From Owenia fusiformis (Eukaryota > Annelida > Polychaeta > Sabellida > Oweniidae), in the NCBI GenBank assembly GCA_903813345.2, contig CAIIXF020000005.1, positions 28,587,375-28,651,374 of the forward strand: DNA of 64,000 bases. Direction: 5' to 3'. Below are positions 52,001-57,754 of the stretch, piece by piece. The translations under genes and the position numbers were made by a program. The stretch's first letter is position 1. Each line of letters starts with the position of its first letter. Below the pieces are notes generated by a model. It ran no database searches. It was not told the origin of the DNA and worked only from the letters and a program-made list of their open reading frames with translations.

Positions 52001-54891
52001 TATAGTAACTGTTGTATTCACCGTCATCCACATGATATCTGTAATTATCTCATTCATAGTTCATGAAGAAATTGAGATATTTTTTTATTTTATCTTGAGG
52101 GCATACACACACATGTTAAACAGTCAGCGGTAATCCACTTGATTGAAAGACGAACTGTGAATGTTAAAATCTGTGTTGACACCAATTTTCTAAAAACAAG
52201 GAGTTCCATTGTCTGATTTATCACAAAACTTTTTATGAAAAATTTTGAGATTGACAGGGTTCACAATATGGACCAGTTACAAATGGAAATCATATTACAT
52301 CAAATAAAAAAATGTCAGCCAGCTCATATCAAAATGACATGTTCAATTTTCAGTTTAGCTGCTGCCCTTTTGTAAACCAAATCTGTTGTTGCATGAATAG
52401 AAATTTAAAATTGTAGACTTCTAGATAATACAGGGTGTTCCATATGTTTCAGGAATGATGCTGTGTTTTATTGGTTTTCTTTTCAATCTAACTGGATTTT
52501 TGACACAATGTTTCAAAACATGTTTTGAATAAGTTGGTAAAGTTTCATATCGTGAAGTTCAGTAGTCGTAATAATATGGTTGCTATAGTAACCTAGGGGT
52601 AGGGTAGGTGGAGCAGGTGTAACAACGCGCAAAATATATGAAATATTTGTTAAAATAGTTTTTTTTGTACGAAGCGTGATTAAGTATTAGGTTGTCAGAG
52701 TTGGATCAAACTTGTCAGTAATTAATCAAAAATGAAGGTGGATTTCAAGAAAGTAAAAGAATGTCATCACTTTTGATAACATCACAATATAAACACCTGT
52801 CATGTCATGAGTCACAAAGGAGAATAAACACAGGTCATTTTGGATGAGTGGCCATCTTGAAAAGTGAAAAAGTCATTAGCAAAGGAAACCTTCGACTTAG
52901 GAAACACATTACAATCTGTGACAAGACATGTGTGAATAACAGTTTTTTGCAGCAGACACAATTAAACTCCTAACGAATGCACATGGGGACTCAATGATGG
53001 TAACCTCTAGAGTGTATGAGTGGTACAAGCGGTTCAAATCTGAAAGGGGAACTGAGACCGATAATCCAAAATGTGGGCATCCGAGAACAGTGAGAGCCCT
53101 AACTAATGTGGAGGGGATGGATGCTGAAATAATGATTATGGCTAATAAAGGGTGTGATAACATTTTTAATTTCCAGGAAAACACCTTTATTCTTTTTAAT
53201 TTCCAACAAGTATGATGCGACTATGACAAATTAATACTTTGAACACTTTATACAAAAACTACTATTTTTACAAAAATGTCATGTTTTGCGTGTTGTTACA
53301 CCTGCTCCACCTACCCTACCCCTAGGTCACTATAGCAACCATATTATTCAGTCTACTGAGTTTTATGATATGAAACTTTTCCAACTTATTCACAACATAT
53401 TTGGACACATTTTGTCAAAAGATCAGCTAGATTGAAAAGAAAACCAATAAAATACAGCATCATTCCTGAAACATATGGAACACCCTGTATATATGTACAA
53501 TAAATAGATAAAACATATACTTGTCAATTTCATTTTCTCATTCTAATTCAAGAGACATAAACATGGTTCTCATAGCAATGTAAAAAATTATTATCCCATC
53601 GAACTTCGTTCGATGGGGATATAGAAAAGCCGTCCGTCCGTTCCTCATCCATCCGTCCATTCGTCCGTCTGTTCGTGTGTCCGAGCAATAACTCAAATAC
53701 TGGTTGACGGATTTCATTCAAATTTTATAGGCTTATGTCTTATGGGTGTAGGACCTCTCCTCGAGAAGGGATTTTCAATATGGCCGCTAAATTCAAAATG
53801 GCGGCCATTTTTCAGAAAAAATATAATCTTTGATCTCAAATACTATTGGATGAATTTGGTATGCTGTTGCCTGGGTACAAAGGAGCCTTGCTGAAGAAGA
53901 TGTTTTCAAGATGGCCGTCATATTTCAAAATGGCGGCCATTTTTCGTAAAAAATGTTATCTTTGATAACTCAAATACCATTGAACTATTTTGGATCAAAT
54001 TTTATATGCTGTTGCCTGGGTACAAAGGAGCCTTGCTGAAGAAGACATTTTCAAGATGGCCACCATATTTCAAAATGGTGGCCATTTTTCGTAAAAAACT
54101 TTATCTTAGATAACTCAAAAACCATTGAATGGATTTGGTTCAAATTTAACATGCTGATGCCTTGGAACATAGGAGCTCTGTTAGAGAAGGGATTTTCAAG
54201 ATGGCAGCTAAATTTCAAAATGGCCACCATTTCTCATAAAAGAATGTAACCTTTGATAACTCAAATACCAGTTGATGGATTTGGTTCAAATTTTATATGC
54301 TGATAAAAACACAATCTTTGATAATTCAAATACCAGGATGGATTTGGCTCAAATTTTATATGGCCACTATTTACCAAAACATGTTTTGTTCGGTGGGATT
54401 TGCTACTCCGTGGAGTTGCTGTTTTTCTAGTTTTTCTAGTTTCTCTTTGATTGTTATAAATGGGTTCCCACATTCTACTTGCAGGGACTCAAGAGGAGCC
54501 AGATGGTTATGTCAGTAGAGTAGAAACCCGTCAATCCAAGCGTACAACATACAGTCACAAAGAGGTAAAACACCATCATAGTTTATCAACATCAGATATC
54601 ACAAGTACAGGGCAGGCTACTGTACTTGAGCCTTACAGTGAACATGCTATATCTGAGCCTAATTTAGAACAAGCCTCTACTAATGTTGATGCTACTAAAC
54701 AAACCGCTGCAGAGCTTTATGAAGAAATGAATCGTATGTTAGATAGTGGTGATCCTACACTGAGACAGTCTGAAGGATCAGTTAGACCTAAAATTGTGAA
54801 ACCCATTCACCGACCTCAAAAGCCTTCAGACAGTGCAACTACACAGGCTGTGAAGGCTAAAAAGATCATTAGGCCTATGAATAAGAAATAG
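27980..54891 (+). CDS. REEP: REEP1-4-type receptor expression-enhancing protein, long isoform (8 coding exons)
   Basis: Exons 27980..28011, 43414..43486, 43899..43975, 46060..46180, 47243..47356, 48264..48387, 51138..51329 and 54485..54891 sum to 1,140 nt, or 379 residues plus stop. Every junction is GT/AG and in phase. REEP1-4 proteins are ER membrane hairpin proteins that bind and curve tubular ER and link it to microtubules. Residues 1-101 carry the TB2/DP1/HVA22 domain: [10 protein letters not shown] start, [20 protein letters not shown] (14-33), the hydrophobic [20 protein letters not shown] (38-57), [17 protein letters not shown] (63-79) and [13 protein letters not shown] (82-94). Residues 102-139 match the conserved EIDAYI... 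helix and 145-159 the [11 protein letters not shown] segment. The tail (181-379) is longer than in human REEPs (201-257 aa): a charged helix 182-212, an acidic run 220-231, and a serine/threonine- and basic-rich end. Assigned to the REEP1-4 group, not REEP5/6, because of the long tail and start motif. Confidence 0.9.
29330..29716 (-). repeat. tRNA-headed SINE-like repeat (putative)
   Basis: On the minus strand, 29716..29641 reads like a degenerate tRNA: an A-box/D-arm-like TAGTTTTGTGGTTATGGC, an anticodon-arm-like GTTTGCCTAATACTCCAAC, and an exact B-box-type GGTTCGATTCC. The acceptor stem is not paired, so it is not a functional tRNA gene. About 310 bp of unique-looking body follow. The 3' end is uncertain. 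Confidence 0.45.
29740..30290 (-). pseudogene. LINE (non-LTR retrotransposon) 3' fragment
   Basis: Minus-strand translation across frame breaks gives peptides resembling the C-terminal region of invertebrate LINE polymerases: [40 protein letters not shown], then after a frame change [20 protein letters not shown]. The order (short hydrophobic stretch, W/H-K-T-LHN, then F-x-C-x-K-I-x-x-x-W) is typical of the region after the reverse transcriptase. No RT catalytic motif is present. It is dead and truncated. Confidence 0.6.
30636..32645. repeat. Foldback pair B: inverted arms about 30636..30990 and 32260..32645
   Basis: Near-perfect inverted arms: AAGAAGTTTAGTTAGAAATA, CAAAATTCAGCTTATAGTGT inverse, CCTACCTTTTAGGAGC inverse, TTACCGTAGTTACACCATAA and CTTCCGGAAGAGGCGAGCTG occur on one side and in reverse complement on the other. 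Similarity decays toward the middle (a GCGAATT and a TATATATAAACTTCATC block are still shared). The loop is about 1.3 kb, with a TGACGTCAT at about 31304. Large foldback structure of transposon origin. Confidence 0.8.
32600..33871 (-). mobile_element. Host transposon copy 1 (minus), interrupted by a hAT insertion
   Basis: Reading minus from 33871, the copy starts at a CAGTGCTTTCAGTAGGTTT terminus that is duplicated with a 19-bp period at 33838..33876. It runs to 33442, is interrupted by the hAT element 32689..33434, and resumes at 32688. It matches the plus-strand copy at 41774..42445 throughout, including GTAGGTTTxTCCAAGA, CCCGGxAATTCAAAGTCAC, AATCAGCGTTCTA, AAATTGCTTxGAAATA, and a coding-like [19 protein letters not shown] that parallels [17 protein letters not shown]. 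The family is unknown to me; the CAGTG end suggests hAT. Confidence 0.65.
32689..33434. mobile_element. Non-autonomous hAT element nested in a second transposon
   Basis: 746 bp, flanked by perfect 8-bp CTATTTCT duplications (32681..32688 and 33435..33442). The ends are AGAGCTCTGATC and GACCAGAGCTCTAT. Subterminal TCGAC motifs are dense on both sides (CTTCGACATCGACATAAGCG left, TCGACATGTCGACATC right). No transposase is recognisable; short open frames only. The pre-insertion sequence, with a single AGAAATAG, exists at 42372..42379 in the related copy. Confidence 0.9.
33922..34155. mobile_element. MITE with GGGGAGATC ends and TTCGAC subterminal motifs
   Basis: 234 bp; ends GGGGAGATCCGTCGAACTTC and, inverted, GGGGAGATCTGTCGAACTTC, with GACxTATGGG following on both sides. 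CTACTTCGAC/GTCGAAATAG motifs recur inside. No clear target duplication. Confidence 0.75.
34197..34382. mobile_element. Short inverted-repeat element (TAGGG ends)
   Basis: Ends TAGGGTGAAGGGGTATAAGG and, inverted, TAGGGAAAAGGGGTGTAACT. The interior has a threefold GGTAACTTxA motif (34250..34293). No target duplication is certain. Confidence 0.55.
35935..37580 (+). mobile_element. Tc1-like transposon, 1,646 bp, intact ends, dead transposase
   Basis: Flanked by TA (35933..35934 and 37581..37582). The 27-bp terminal repeats, CACTGTTGCTCATAAATATG then GAATATT, are perfectly inverted at 35935..35961 and 37554..37580. The length and a single degenerate plus-strand transposase inside are typical of Tc1 elements. 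Confidence 0.95.
36262..37190 (+). pseudogene. Degenerate Tc1-like transposase
   Basis: Several frames must be combined. The HTH region gives [20 protein letters not shown], then [20 protein letters not shown] and [16 protein letters not shown]. The catalytic part gives [50 protein letters not shown] and [19 protein letters not shown], then TAQIEEWG. Of the usual DDE residues, the first (normally within FxDESRF) appears as EEIRF. The second D (QNDHA) and the final E (AEQMWD) remain. Stops at about 36531, 36870 and 37129 and frame changes show it is inactive. It cannot mobilise itself. Confidence 0.88.
38196..38330. mobile_element. 135-bp palindromic element
   Basis: Near-perfect hairpin: ATCCTATGATTTTGAGGAAT and AGGTGATATTGATAT pair with ATATCAATATCACC and AAAATCATAGGAT. 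The centre is CACGAGAGAGCAAAGCGAAC. First of four abutting palindromic elements. Confidence 0.85.
38337..38606. mobile_element. 270-bp MITE with internal GGAGTATATCG repeats
   Basis: Ends ATTATCCTACACTTA plus GTGTACTGAATGTATAATA, inverted at the right as TATTATACATTTAGTACAC plus TAAGTGTAGGATAAT. Inside are three tandem hairpin-prone units of the form GGAGTATATCGTxACxATAT (about 38434..38540). Confidence 0.8.
38609..38956. mobile_element. 348-bp MITE with 40-bp terminal inverted repeats
   Basis: The left end GGTGTATCTCATACTTGAGT, then GGGTTTGGGGTAGATATxACC, is matched inversely by the right end. The interior has inverted CCCGGGAATATATATCATAT / ATATATCCxxCCCGCTCCCGGG arms and an AT-rich tract. 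Confidence 0.85.
38958..39033. repeat. 76-bp palindrome
   Basis: GTTATGCACGGTCGGTTTGG, ATACATGGAATATCCC pairs with GGGATATTCCCTGTAT, CCAAAACCTCCCAGTGCATA AC; the loop is TC/CG. It lies one base after the preceding MITE. Confidence 0.85.
40311..40605 (+). repeat. 22-bp minisatellite, about 13 units
   Basis: Unit CTGTATATTAGTGATCTACC + CA, with variants (GATCTGCC, GATCAACA, GAGTTCC). The last four units are the most regular. Confidence 0.9.
41774..42445 (+). mobile_element. Host transposon copy 2, carries the empty site for the hAT insertion
   Basis: Begins CAGTGTTTTCAGTAGGTTTA and parallels, in reverse orientation, 33871..33442 and 32688..32600. Contains the single target AGAAATAG at 42372..42379 that is duplicated around the hAT element in copy 1. 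Promoter-like TGCGCATGCGCA (about 42149) and CCAAT-like CCAATAG/CCAATCG motifs precede an ATG at 42300. The right boundary is uncertain. Confidence 0.6.
42300..42428 (+). CDS. Putative transposon-derived first exon, unknown protein
   Basis: 43 codons from ATG to a GTAAGATC donor: [20 protein letters not shown], then [17 protein letters not shown] and EIKRLK. The FRNRISF..Y motif is kept at protein level in the other copy (minus, around 32690..32630), and the GACTGAAGGTAAGATCTTT donor block is kept in a third fragment on the minus strand at about 28237..28256. Protein-level conservation with a donor suggests an original coding exon of the element. It is not a REEP exon: it ends in phase 0, whereas REEP exon 2 needs phase 2. 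No function recognised. Confidence 0.35.
43414..43486 (+). CDS. REEP: REEP coding exon 2
   Basis: 73 nt; acceptor TATTTCCAG at 43405..43413, donor GTAAGT at 43487. Encodes [20 protein letters not shown] and then VKEY, almost identical to vertebrate REEPs. It is the first half of the membrane-inserting hairpin. Confidence 0.95.
43487..43898 (+). other. REEP intron 2
   Basis: 412 bp, GTAAGT...TTTGCAG, nothing else recognisable. Confidence 0.9.
43899..43975 (+). CDS. REEP: REEP coding exon 3
   Basis: 77 nt; acceptor TTTGCAG, donor GTAAGT at 43976. Encodes [20 protein letters not shown] and DIFVS plus two bases of the next tryptophan codon. Second hydrophobic hairpin segment. Confidence 0.95.
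44141..45682. mobile_element. Putative hAT-like element with embedded LINE fragment
   Basis: Ends CAGTGTTCACGCTAGCC and, inverted, CAGTGTTCGCGTTGAAGCC, the CAGTGTTCxCG style common in hAT elements. Both sides then show GTCCCAGGGACGCA / GCGTCCCAGGGCCG motifs in inverse orientation. Flanks share ATGTT but no exact 8-bp duplication. The middle contains a minus-strand LINE fragment, so this is likely a composite. Confidence 0.5.
44464..44946 (-). pseudogene. LINE polymerase C-terminal fragment, open for 160 codons
   Basis: The frame is uninterrupted: [57 protein letters not shown]. This is the conserved zinc-binding region after the reverse transcriptase in many invertebrate LINEs (pattern LRxGxLPLxxETGRYxxxPxxxRxCxxC ... 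E.HFxxxCxxYxxxR), with C-C-H-C ligands visible. The polymerase motifs are missing, so it is a 5'-truncated copy. An open frame suggests a fairly recent insertion. It sits antisense to REEP in intron 3. Confidence 0.8.
46060..46180 (+). CDS. REEP: REEP coding exon 4
   Basis: 121 nt; acceptor GTCTTGCAG, donor GTAAGT at 46181. Completes the tryptophan codon, then [33 protein letters not shown] and QLMKREK. Contains the family-defining YRKFVHP motif. Confidence 0.95.
46181..47242 (+). other. REEP intron 4
   Basis: 1.06 kb, very AT-rich, no recognisable element. The frame starting at 46755 is not supported as coding. Confidence 0.85.
47243..47356 (+). CDS. REEP: REEP coding exon 5
   Basis: 114 nt, 38 codons, phase 0 both sides; acceptor GTCTTTCCAG, donor GTAAGC at 47357. 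Encodes [20 protein letters not shown] followed by [18 protein letters not shown], the conserved helix after the hairpin domain. Confidence 0.93.
47357..48263 (+). other. REEP intron 5
   Basis: 907 bp. Contains a MITE-like stretch sharing AATACTCxxATCTGATTGGT with 62288..62308, a 167-bp palindrome (47921..48087), and the duplicated acceptor segments 48123..48263. Confidence 0.85.
47921..48087. repeat. 167-bp imperfect palindrome
   Basis: The arms start at ACAATTGTAGACCTCTC and end at GAGGTCAACAATTGT. Internal paired blocks are CGGTCAACCG, TATACCTCGACTGTAAACC / GGTTTACAGTCTCGGTATA and CTGTTGACC / TGTCAACAG. The loop is near CTTCGGTC. Ends about 40 bp before the duplicated splice-acceptor segments. 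Confidence 0.85.
48123..48281 (+). repeat. Tandem repeats of the exon 6 acceptor segment, about 4 copies
   Basis: Each copy has a T-rich tract, CAG, then GGGCAAACTxAACxxxTGxA. Exon-like starts are at 48126, about 48170 (degenerate, ATGCAGTGGGGCAAACTTAA), 48219 and 48264. The spacing is about 45-49 bp. Only the last leads into an open exon 6. Confidence 0.9.
48264..48387 (+). CDS. REEP: REEP coding exon 6
   Basis: 124 nt; acceptor TTGTTTCAG at 48255..48263, donor GTAGGG at 48388. Encodes [20 protein letters not shown], which parallels the vertebrate KGQGALxxRLRSFSMxDL segment, then an N/Q/D/E-rich stretch. The acceptor is the last of several near-identical copies. Starting from the copies near 48126 or 48221 hits a stop, so only this one keeps the frame. 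Confidence 0.9.
49887..50724. mobile_element. TTAA-type MITE, copy 2, split by a nested element
   Basis: Left part CTTCTTGAGTACCAAGAGTG ... ACTAAACTGAGCATC and right part AAAATGTCAAAAGCTGGCAA ... GAGCCTGGGATTCAAGAGG follow the intact copy at 22181..22481 block by block. The two parts are separated by 50038..50639. The end tetranucleotides have decayed (TCAA, TTGA). Confidence 0.8.
50038..50639. mobile_element. Nested 602-bp mariner-type MITE with TA duplication
   Basis: TA at 50036..50037 and 50640..50641. Ends CAGGGTGTCAAATAAGTCCC against inverse CAGGGTGTCAAATAAGTCCT, continuing through a C-run and CTACAGCCAAAACC. Imperfect similarity extends about 110 bp inward (ATCATTCGAAAGGTCTTCCA / ACCATTGGAAAGATCATCCA). 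No coding capacity. Confidence 0.9.
51138..51329 (+). CDS. REEP: REEP coding exon 7
   Basis: 192 nt; acceptor GGTTACAG, donor GTAGGG at 51330. Encodes an alanine split across the junction, then [20 protein letters not shown], a charged amphipathic helix, a [19 protein letters not shown] acidic run and [10 protein letters not shown]. The RTSS context is a possible phosphosite by pattern. Not conserved in sequence with vertebrate REEPs as far as I can recall. Confidence 0.82.
52431..53487. mobile_element. Internally deleted mariner element with about 230-bp inverted repeats
   Basis: 1,057 bp between TA sites (52429..52430 and 53488..53489). The terminal inverted repeats are unusually long: 52431..about 52666 against about 53253..53487, from CAGGGTGTTCCATATGTTTC through TGGTTGCTATAGTAACCTAG (inverse GGTCACTATAGCAACCA) to GTAGGTGGAGCAGGTGTAAC and CGCAAAA. 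A transposase remnant lies between. Confidence 0.93.
52900..53160 (+). pseudogene. Mariner transposase HTH remnant
   Basis: Frames read [40 protein letters not shown] and [16 protein letters not shown]. This fits the mariner N-terminal pattern (L..A.G...S...V.EW.KRFK.G....D.P..GRP.T......V). Only the DNA-binding part remains and the whole catalytic domain is deleted. Confidence 0.8.
53590..54380 (-). mobile_element. Pearl/HINE-like element with core tandem repeats
   Basis: Starts (plus) with the palindrome CCCATCGAACTTCGTTCGAT + GGG (53596..53618). A CCGTCCGTCCGTT-type microsatellite (53629..53685) follows, then about five core units of 135-150 bp, each with AACTCAAATACxxTTGAxxG, GGTACAAAGGAGCCTTGCTG and TTTCAAAATGGCGGCCATTT. 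In reverse this is core repeats, ACGG microsatellite, hairpin end, as in molluscan pearl/Helitron-related elements. The right edge is approximate. Confidence 0.7.
54485..54891 (+). CDS. REEP: REEP coding exon 8 (long-isoform terminal exon)
   Basis: 407 nt including TAG at 54889..54891; acceptor CTACTTGCAG. Encodes [20 protein letters not shown], then [18 protein letters not shown], and ends [12 protein letters not shown]. The tail is hydrophilic and Ser/Thr/Lys-rich, with no hydrophobic segment, consistent with a cytosolic microtubule-facing tail. An internal in-phase donor GAG|GTAAAA at 54565 could shorten this exon to 80 nt and lead to the alternative exon at 57653. Confidence 0.85.
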
Positions 54892-57652
54892 ATGTCTTAT
54901 TTGTTGAGAACATATTCACAATGTACATTGGTTTAGTGGAGAAGTTTCTGGATATAGGTCATCTAAATTGACCCATGCTTTCCAAATCACTAAATAGCCT
55001 ATAAGTTATAATATAATACTATATCTAGTAGAGTGGGATCCTATCTAGAAATAATCTTTATAATGAAAAAAGAGCTTGAACCCTCACTGATCCCACAGAT
55101 AAATAGATAATATTATAAATTTGATTTTAGTTGAGGAGAGATTACCCTTAGGTATGCATGCACTTTCCATTGGTAGTATTGGCTTTCTGACCTGTTCTGG
55201 GTCTCTTTGGTTTTGTCGTTCTGTTTCCTATTTGGAATTCTCTACCTCTTATATTTAAGCTTTCCACACCCAGTAGTTTCAATCTTATTGTTTAATATAT
55301 ATGTATACGATTGTATGAAATATACTCCTCCACACATGCACCAGTAGATAGTTATTAACCCCTTATTTTGGTGATGGTGTAATTAACCCCTTATTTTGGT
55401 GGTAAAGTACAATTGATACACGTGTGACTTTTACTTTGCTTTTCCTTTCCACAATATATATACTGGGCATTGGCTAAATTTTACTTTTGAGAAAAACATA
55501 CATAGGAAGCATTAGATTTTTCTTTACAATTAAAATTCTGTAATGGCTTTTATTTATTTTTGCCATAAAAATCCAAAATAGAGTGGCAATTTTCAGAAGC
55601 AGTCTGGTTGACTTCATATAAACCTAGGACAGTACTTATTGGATTATTTTCACTATTCTAGGCTTACCTTGGAGCTATGGAGAGAAGGAAACAATTTAAT
55701 GACAACAGATCTCAGTCTTGGAGTTCTACCCGAAGCTACAGCCTGCTTAAATAATGGTCAGATATGTTGGCCGCCATTGCTTCTTCAAATGTTTTGGCAG
55801 CCATTGCTTCATCAAATGTTTTGGCAGCCATTTCTTCATCAAATGTTTTGGCAGCTATTGCCCGAACAAATGTTATGGCTGCCATTACTTGAACAGATGT
55901 GCTTGAGTTTTTCAGAAATTCTCGTAATATTTCATCACATGAATCTAATGATATTTTTTGTTTATTAAATATGATGAGATATATGTTGAGAAATCTGGAA
56001 AGCTGTGACATCTGAATTGTGTGTTATGATTGATGTAGGTTTCTAGAGCTGTGTGGTTTAAACCTTGTTGGAGTGGCTTCGTAATAAATGCATATGTTTT
56101 TTAGCAGATCCAGCACTGATGTTTTATCCTAATTGTATTAAAATGCTTTTTCGTTTGTCCCTTTTGAGATTTTGAAACATGGAACTTGAAAATACTTGAA
56201 TTTGAAGGTATTTCACATCATAATGATATTTTAGGATAATCCAAGTTCATCTAGGAAGTGACACGTTTCTTGGGGTAAGACATGAATGTGACCCTTGAAC
56301 AAAGATTTTATTCTTTGTATCACCAAATGTGTACTTCAACCTTGATACATTCCCGATACATAACCTATGTGTAATATCTAACGAGGACTTCCCACTCTCA
56401 ATGCATGCACGCTTCCATATCAATATACAGAAAACTTATACTAAGATATGTCTCTGTTTATTCAATTTGAAAAACATTTGTTAAAGCTCAATGTGAGGTT
56501 TTTAATAATTCAATGTGAGTTATTTGTGGCCTGTCAAAACTGAGTGAATTGAAATCAAATGACACCTACTACTAATAGCATGTTTCTCCAATCAGGTCCA
56601 AAGTTTTCAAACTTAAAATTTCAATTATTTATTGTACATGTATTTGTCTGGTAAAGCAAAGTTAGCCTTTGTCATTCAGACACCTTACCTGCTGTAATGA
56701 TATCAATTTTTTAAAATAAATATGATTAATAAAAAAAATGAGAAATATATATTTAGAAATTCTGGTCCTGGTGTCCTTAGATCGTATACTGAATTCATTA
56801 TATGGTTTATGTATTTGTAAACTTTGTCAGATGAATGTAGATATGTTGAATAAAAACAATGTAAAATGGGAGGAGTTGCCAGATGATATATGTACAGAAA
56901 ATTCTTTGTATATGAGAGAAAAAAGAGTATTCTACATCCATTAACTAGCAATATATTCACTTAGAAATATACTTAATTTAAATGAGATTTTAAGTAAACA
57001 TGTTCTTTTGTAGGCTTGACTGTTCCCTGAGTTACAATATGCTGTTCTAACCCATCCTTGTTACAAACCAATTTTTTAACACACCTTGGAAAAATTTTGA
57101 TTATGAGTGATTTGTCTTTTCATACAATGTGCCTGAACTGGATTTTTGTAAATGTCTTTAATCTGGAAGAAAAGCATGAATATTTATTATTGTATAGAAC
57201 ATTATTTATTGTTTTCTGTATTTTTATTTATTTTTTAAAGGAGTCTAATATTTCTTTCCAAATGATTTAAATCACTTTTTGGGTATAGGCTATAAGTTAG
57301 TCAAGTAATCCCTATTACCTCAGTTCATGTACAGTAAAAGTTTTACCTTCTCTACTACTGAACTTGAATATGAACATGTATGAATTCCTTTCCTTTAGGT
57401 CCAAATGCCCACCCATGAAGTCATTTACTGTTCAACTTTCTGCTCGAAGTCCATGTAAAAAAAACATTTACAATCAGCTCCCAATATGATAAACAGTTAC
57501 AATTTTCGGTTGAAGGAATGACCTTGTGGGTGTGACATACATCAAACTTAGTCGGGCATTACTTTTACTGTACATGATATTTGCCCCTACTACCTTGAGT
57601 TGCTCTTACCCTGCTGCAATATTATTTCAGCCCTTTGCTTCTTTCACTCCAG
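54892..57652 (+). other. REEP long-isoform 3' UTR / intron to alternative exon
   Basis: After the 54891 stop. A possible polyadenylation signal AATAAA lies at 56083..56088. A 27-bp minisatellite is at 55763..55898. The same stretch is intronic for the short isoform. No further exon recognised. Confidence 0.6.
55763..55898. repeat. 27-bp minisatellite, about 5 units
   Basis: Unit close to TTCATCAAATGTTTTGGCAG + CCATTGC, diverging to the right. Because 27 is a multiple of three, the minus strand reads as nine-residue repeats (AAKTFDEAM). I see no start, splice or homology support for translation. Confidence 0.85.
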
Positions 57653-57754
57653 GCATACCACTACGGCACACTCCCTCGCACCCGGGGCAAGAAATCCACT
57701 CGGACATCAGTCAAAACAGTCAACTTTGATGAAGATGAAGCAATGCAACAATAG
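57653..57754 (+). CDS. REEP: REEP alternative terminal exon 9 (short isoform)
   Basis: Acceptor TTTCACTCCAG with a strong pyrimidine tract, then 33 codons and TAG at 57752..57754: AYHYGTLPRTRGKKSTRTSV and KTVNFDEDEAMQQ. The vertebrate REEP2 C-terminus has a comparable KEVRYGSL... segment, so I infer an ancestral REEP end. Used with the internal exon 8 donor after SHKE (exon 54485..54564) the frame stays open, and the total is 915 nt, 304 residues plus stop. Spliced after the full exon 8 it would lie behind the stop codon. Confidence 0.75.
   Translation, partial: AYHYGTLPRTRGKKSTRTSVKTVNFDEDEAMQQ

Larger units (their letters stand above)
51330..54484 (+). other. REEP intron 7
   Basis: 3.15 kb. 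Contains a deleted mariner element (52431..53487) and a pearl-like element (53590..54380). The pyrimidine tract TTTTTCTAGTTTTTCTAGTT precedes the acceptor. Confidence 0.85.

Noticed and set aside
55736-56011. Antisense 91-codon gene with AAKTFDEAM repeats
   Set aside because: Explained by a 27-bp minisatellite in the REEP 3' region; no start or splice support.
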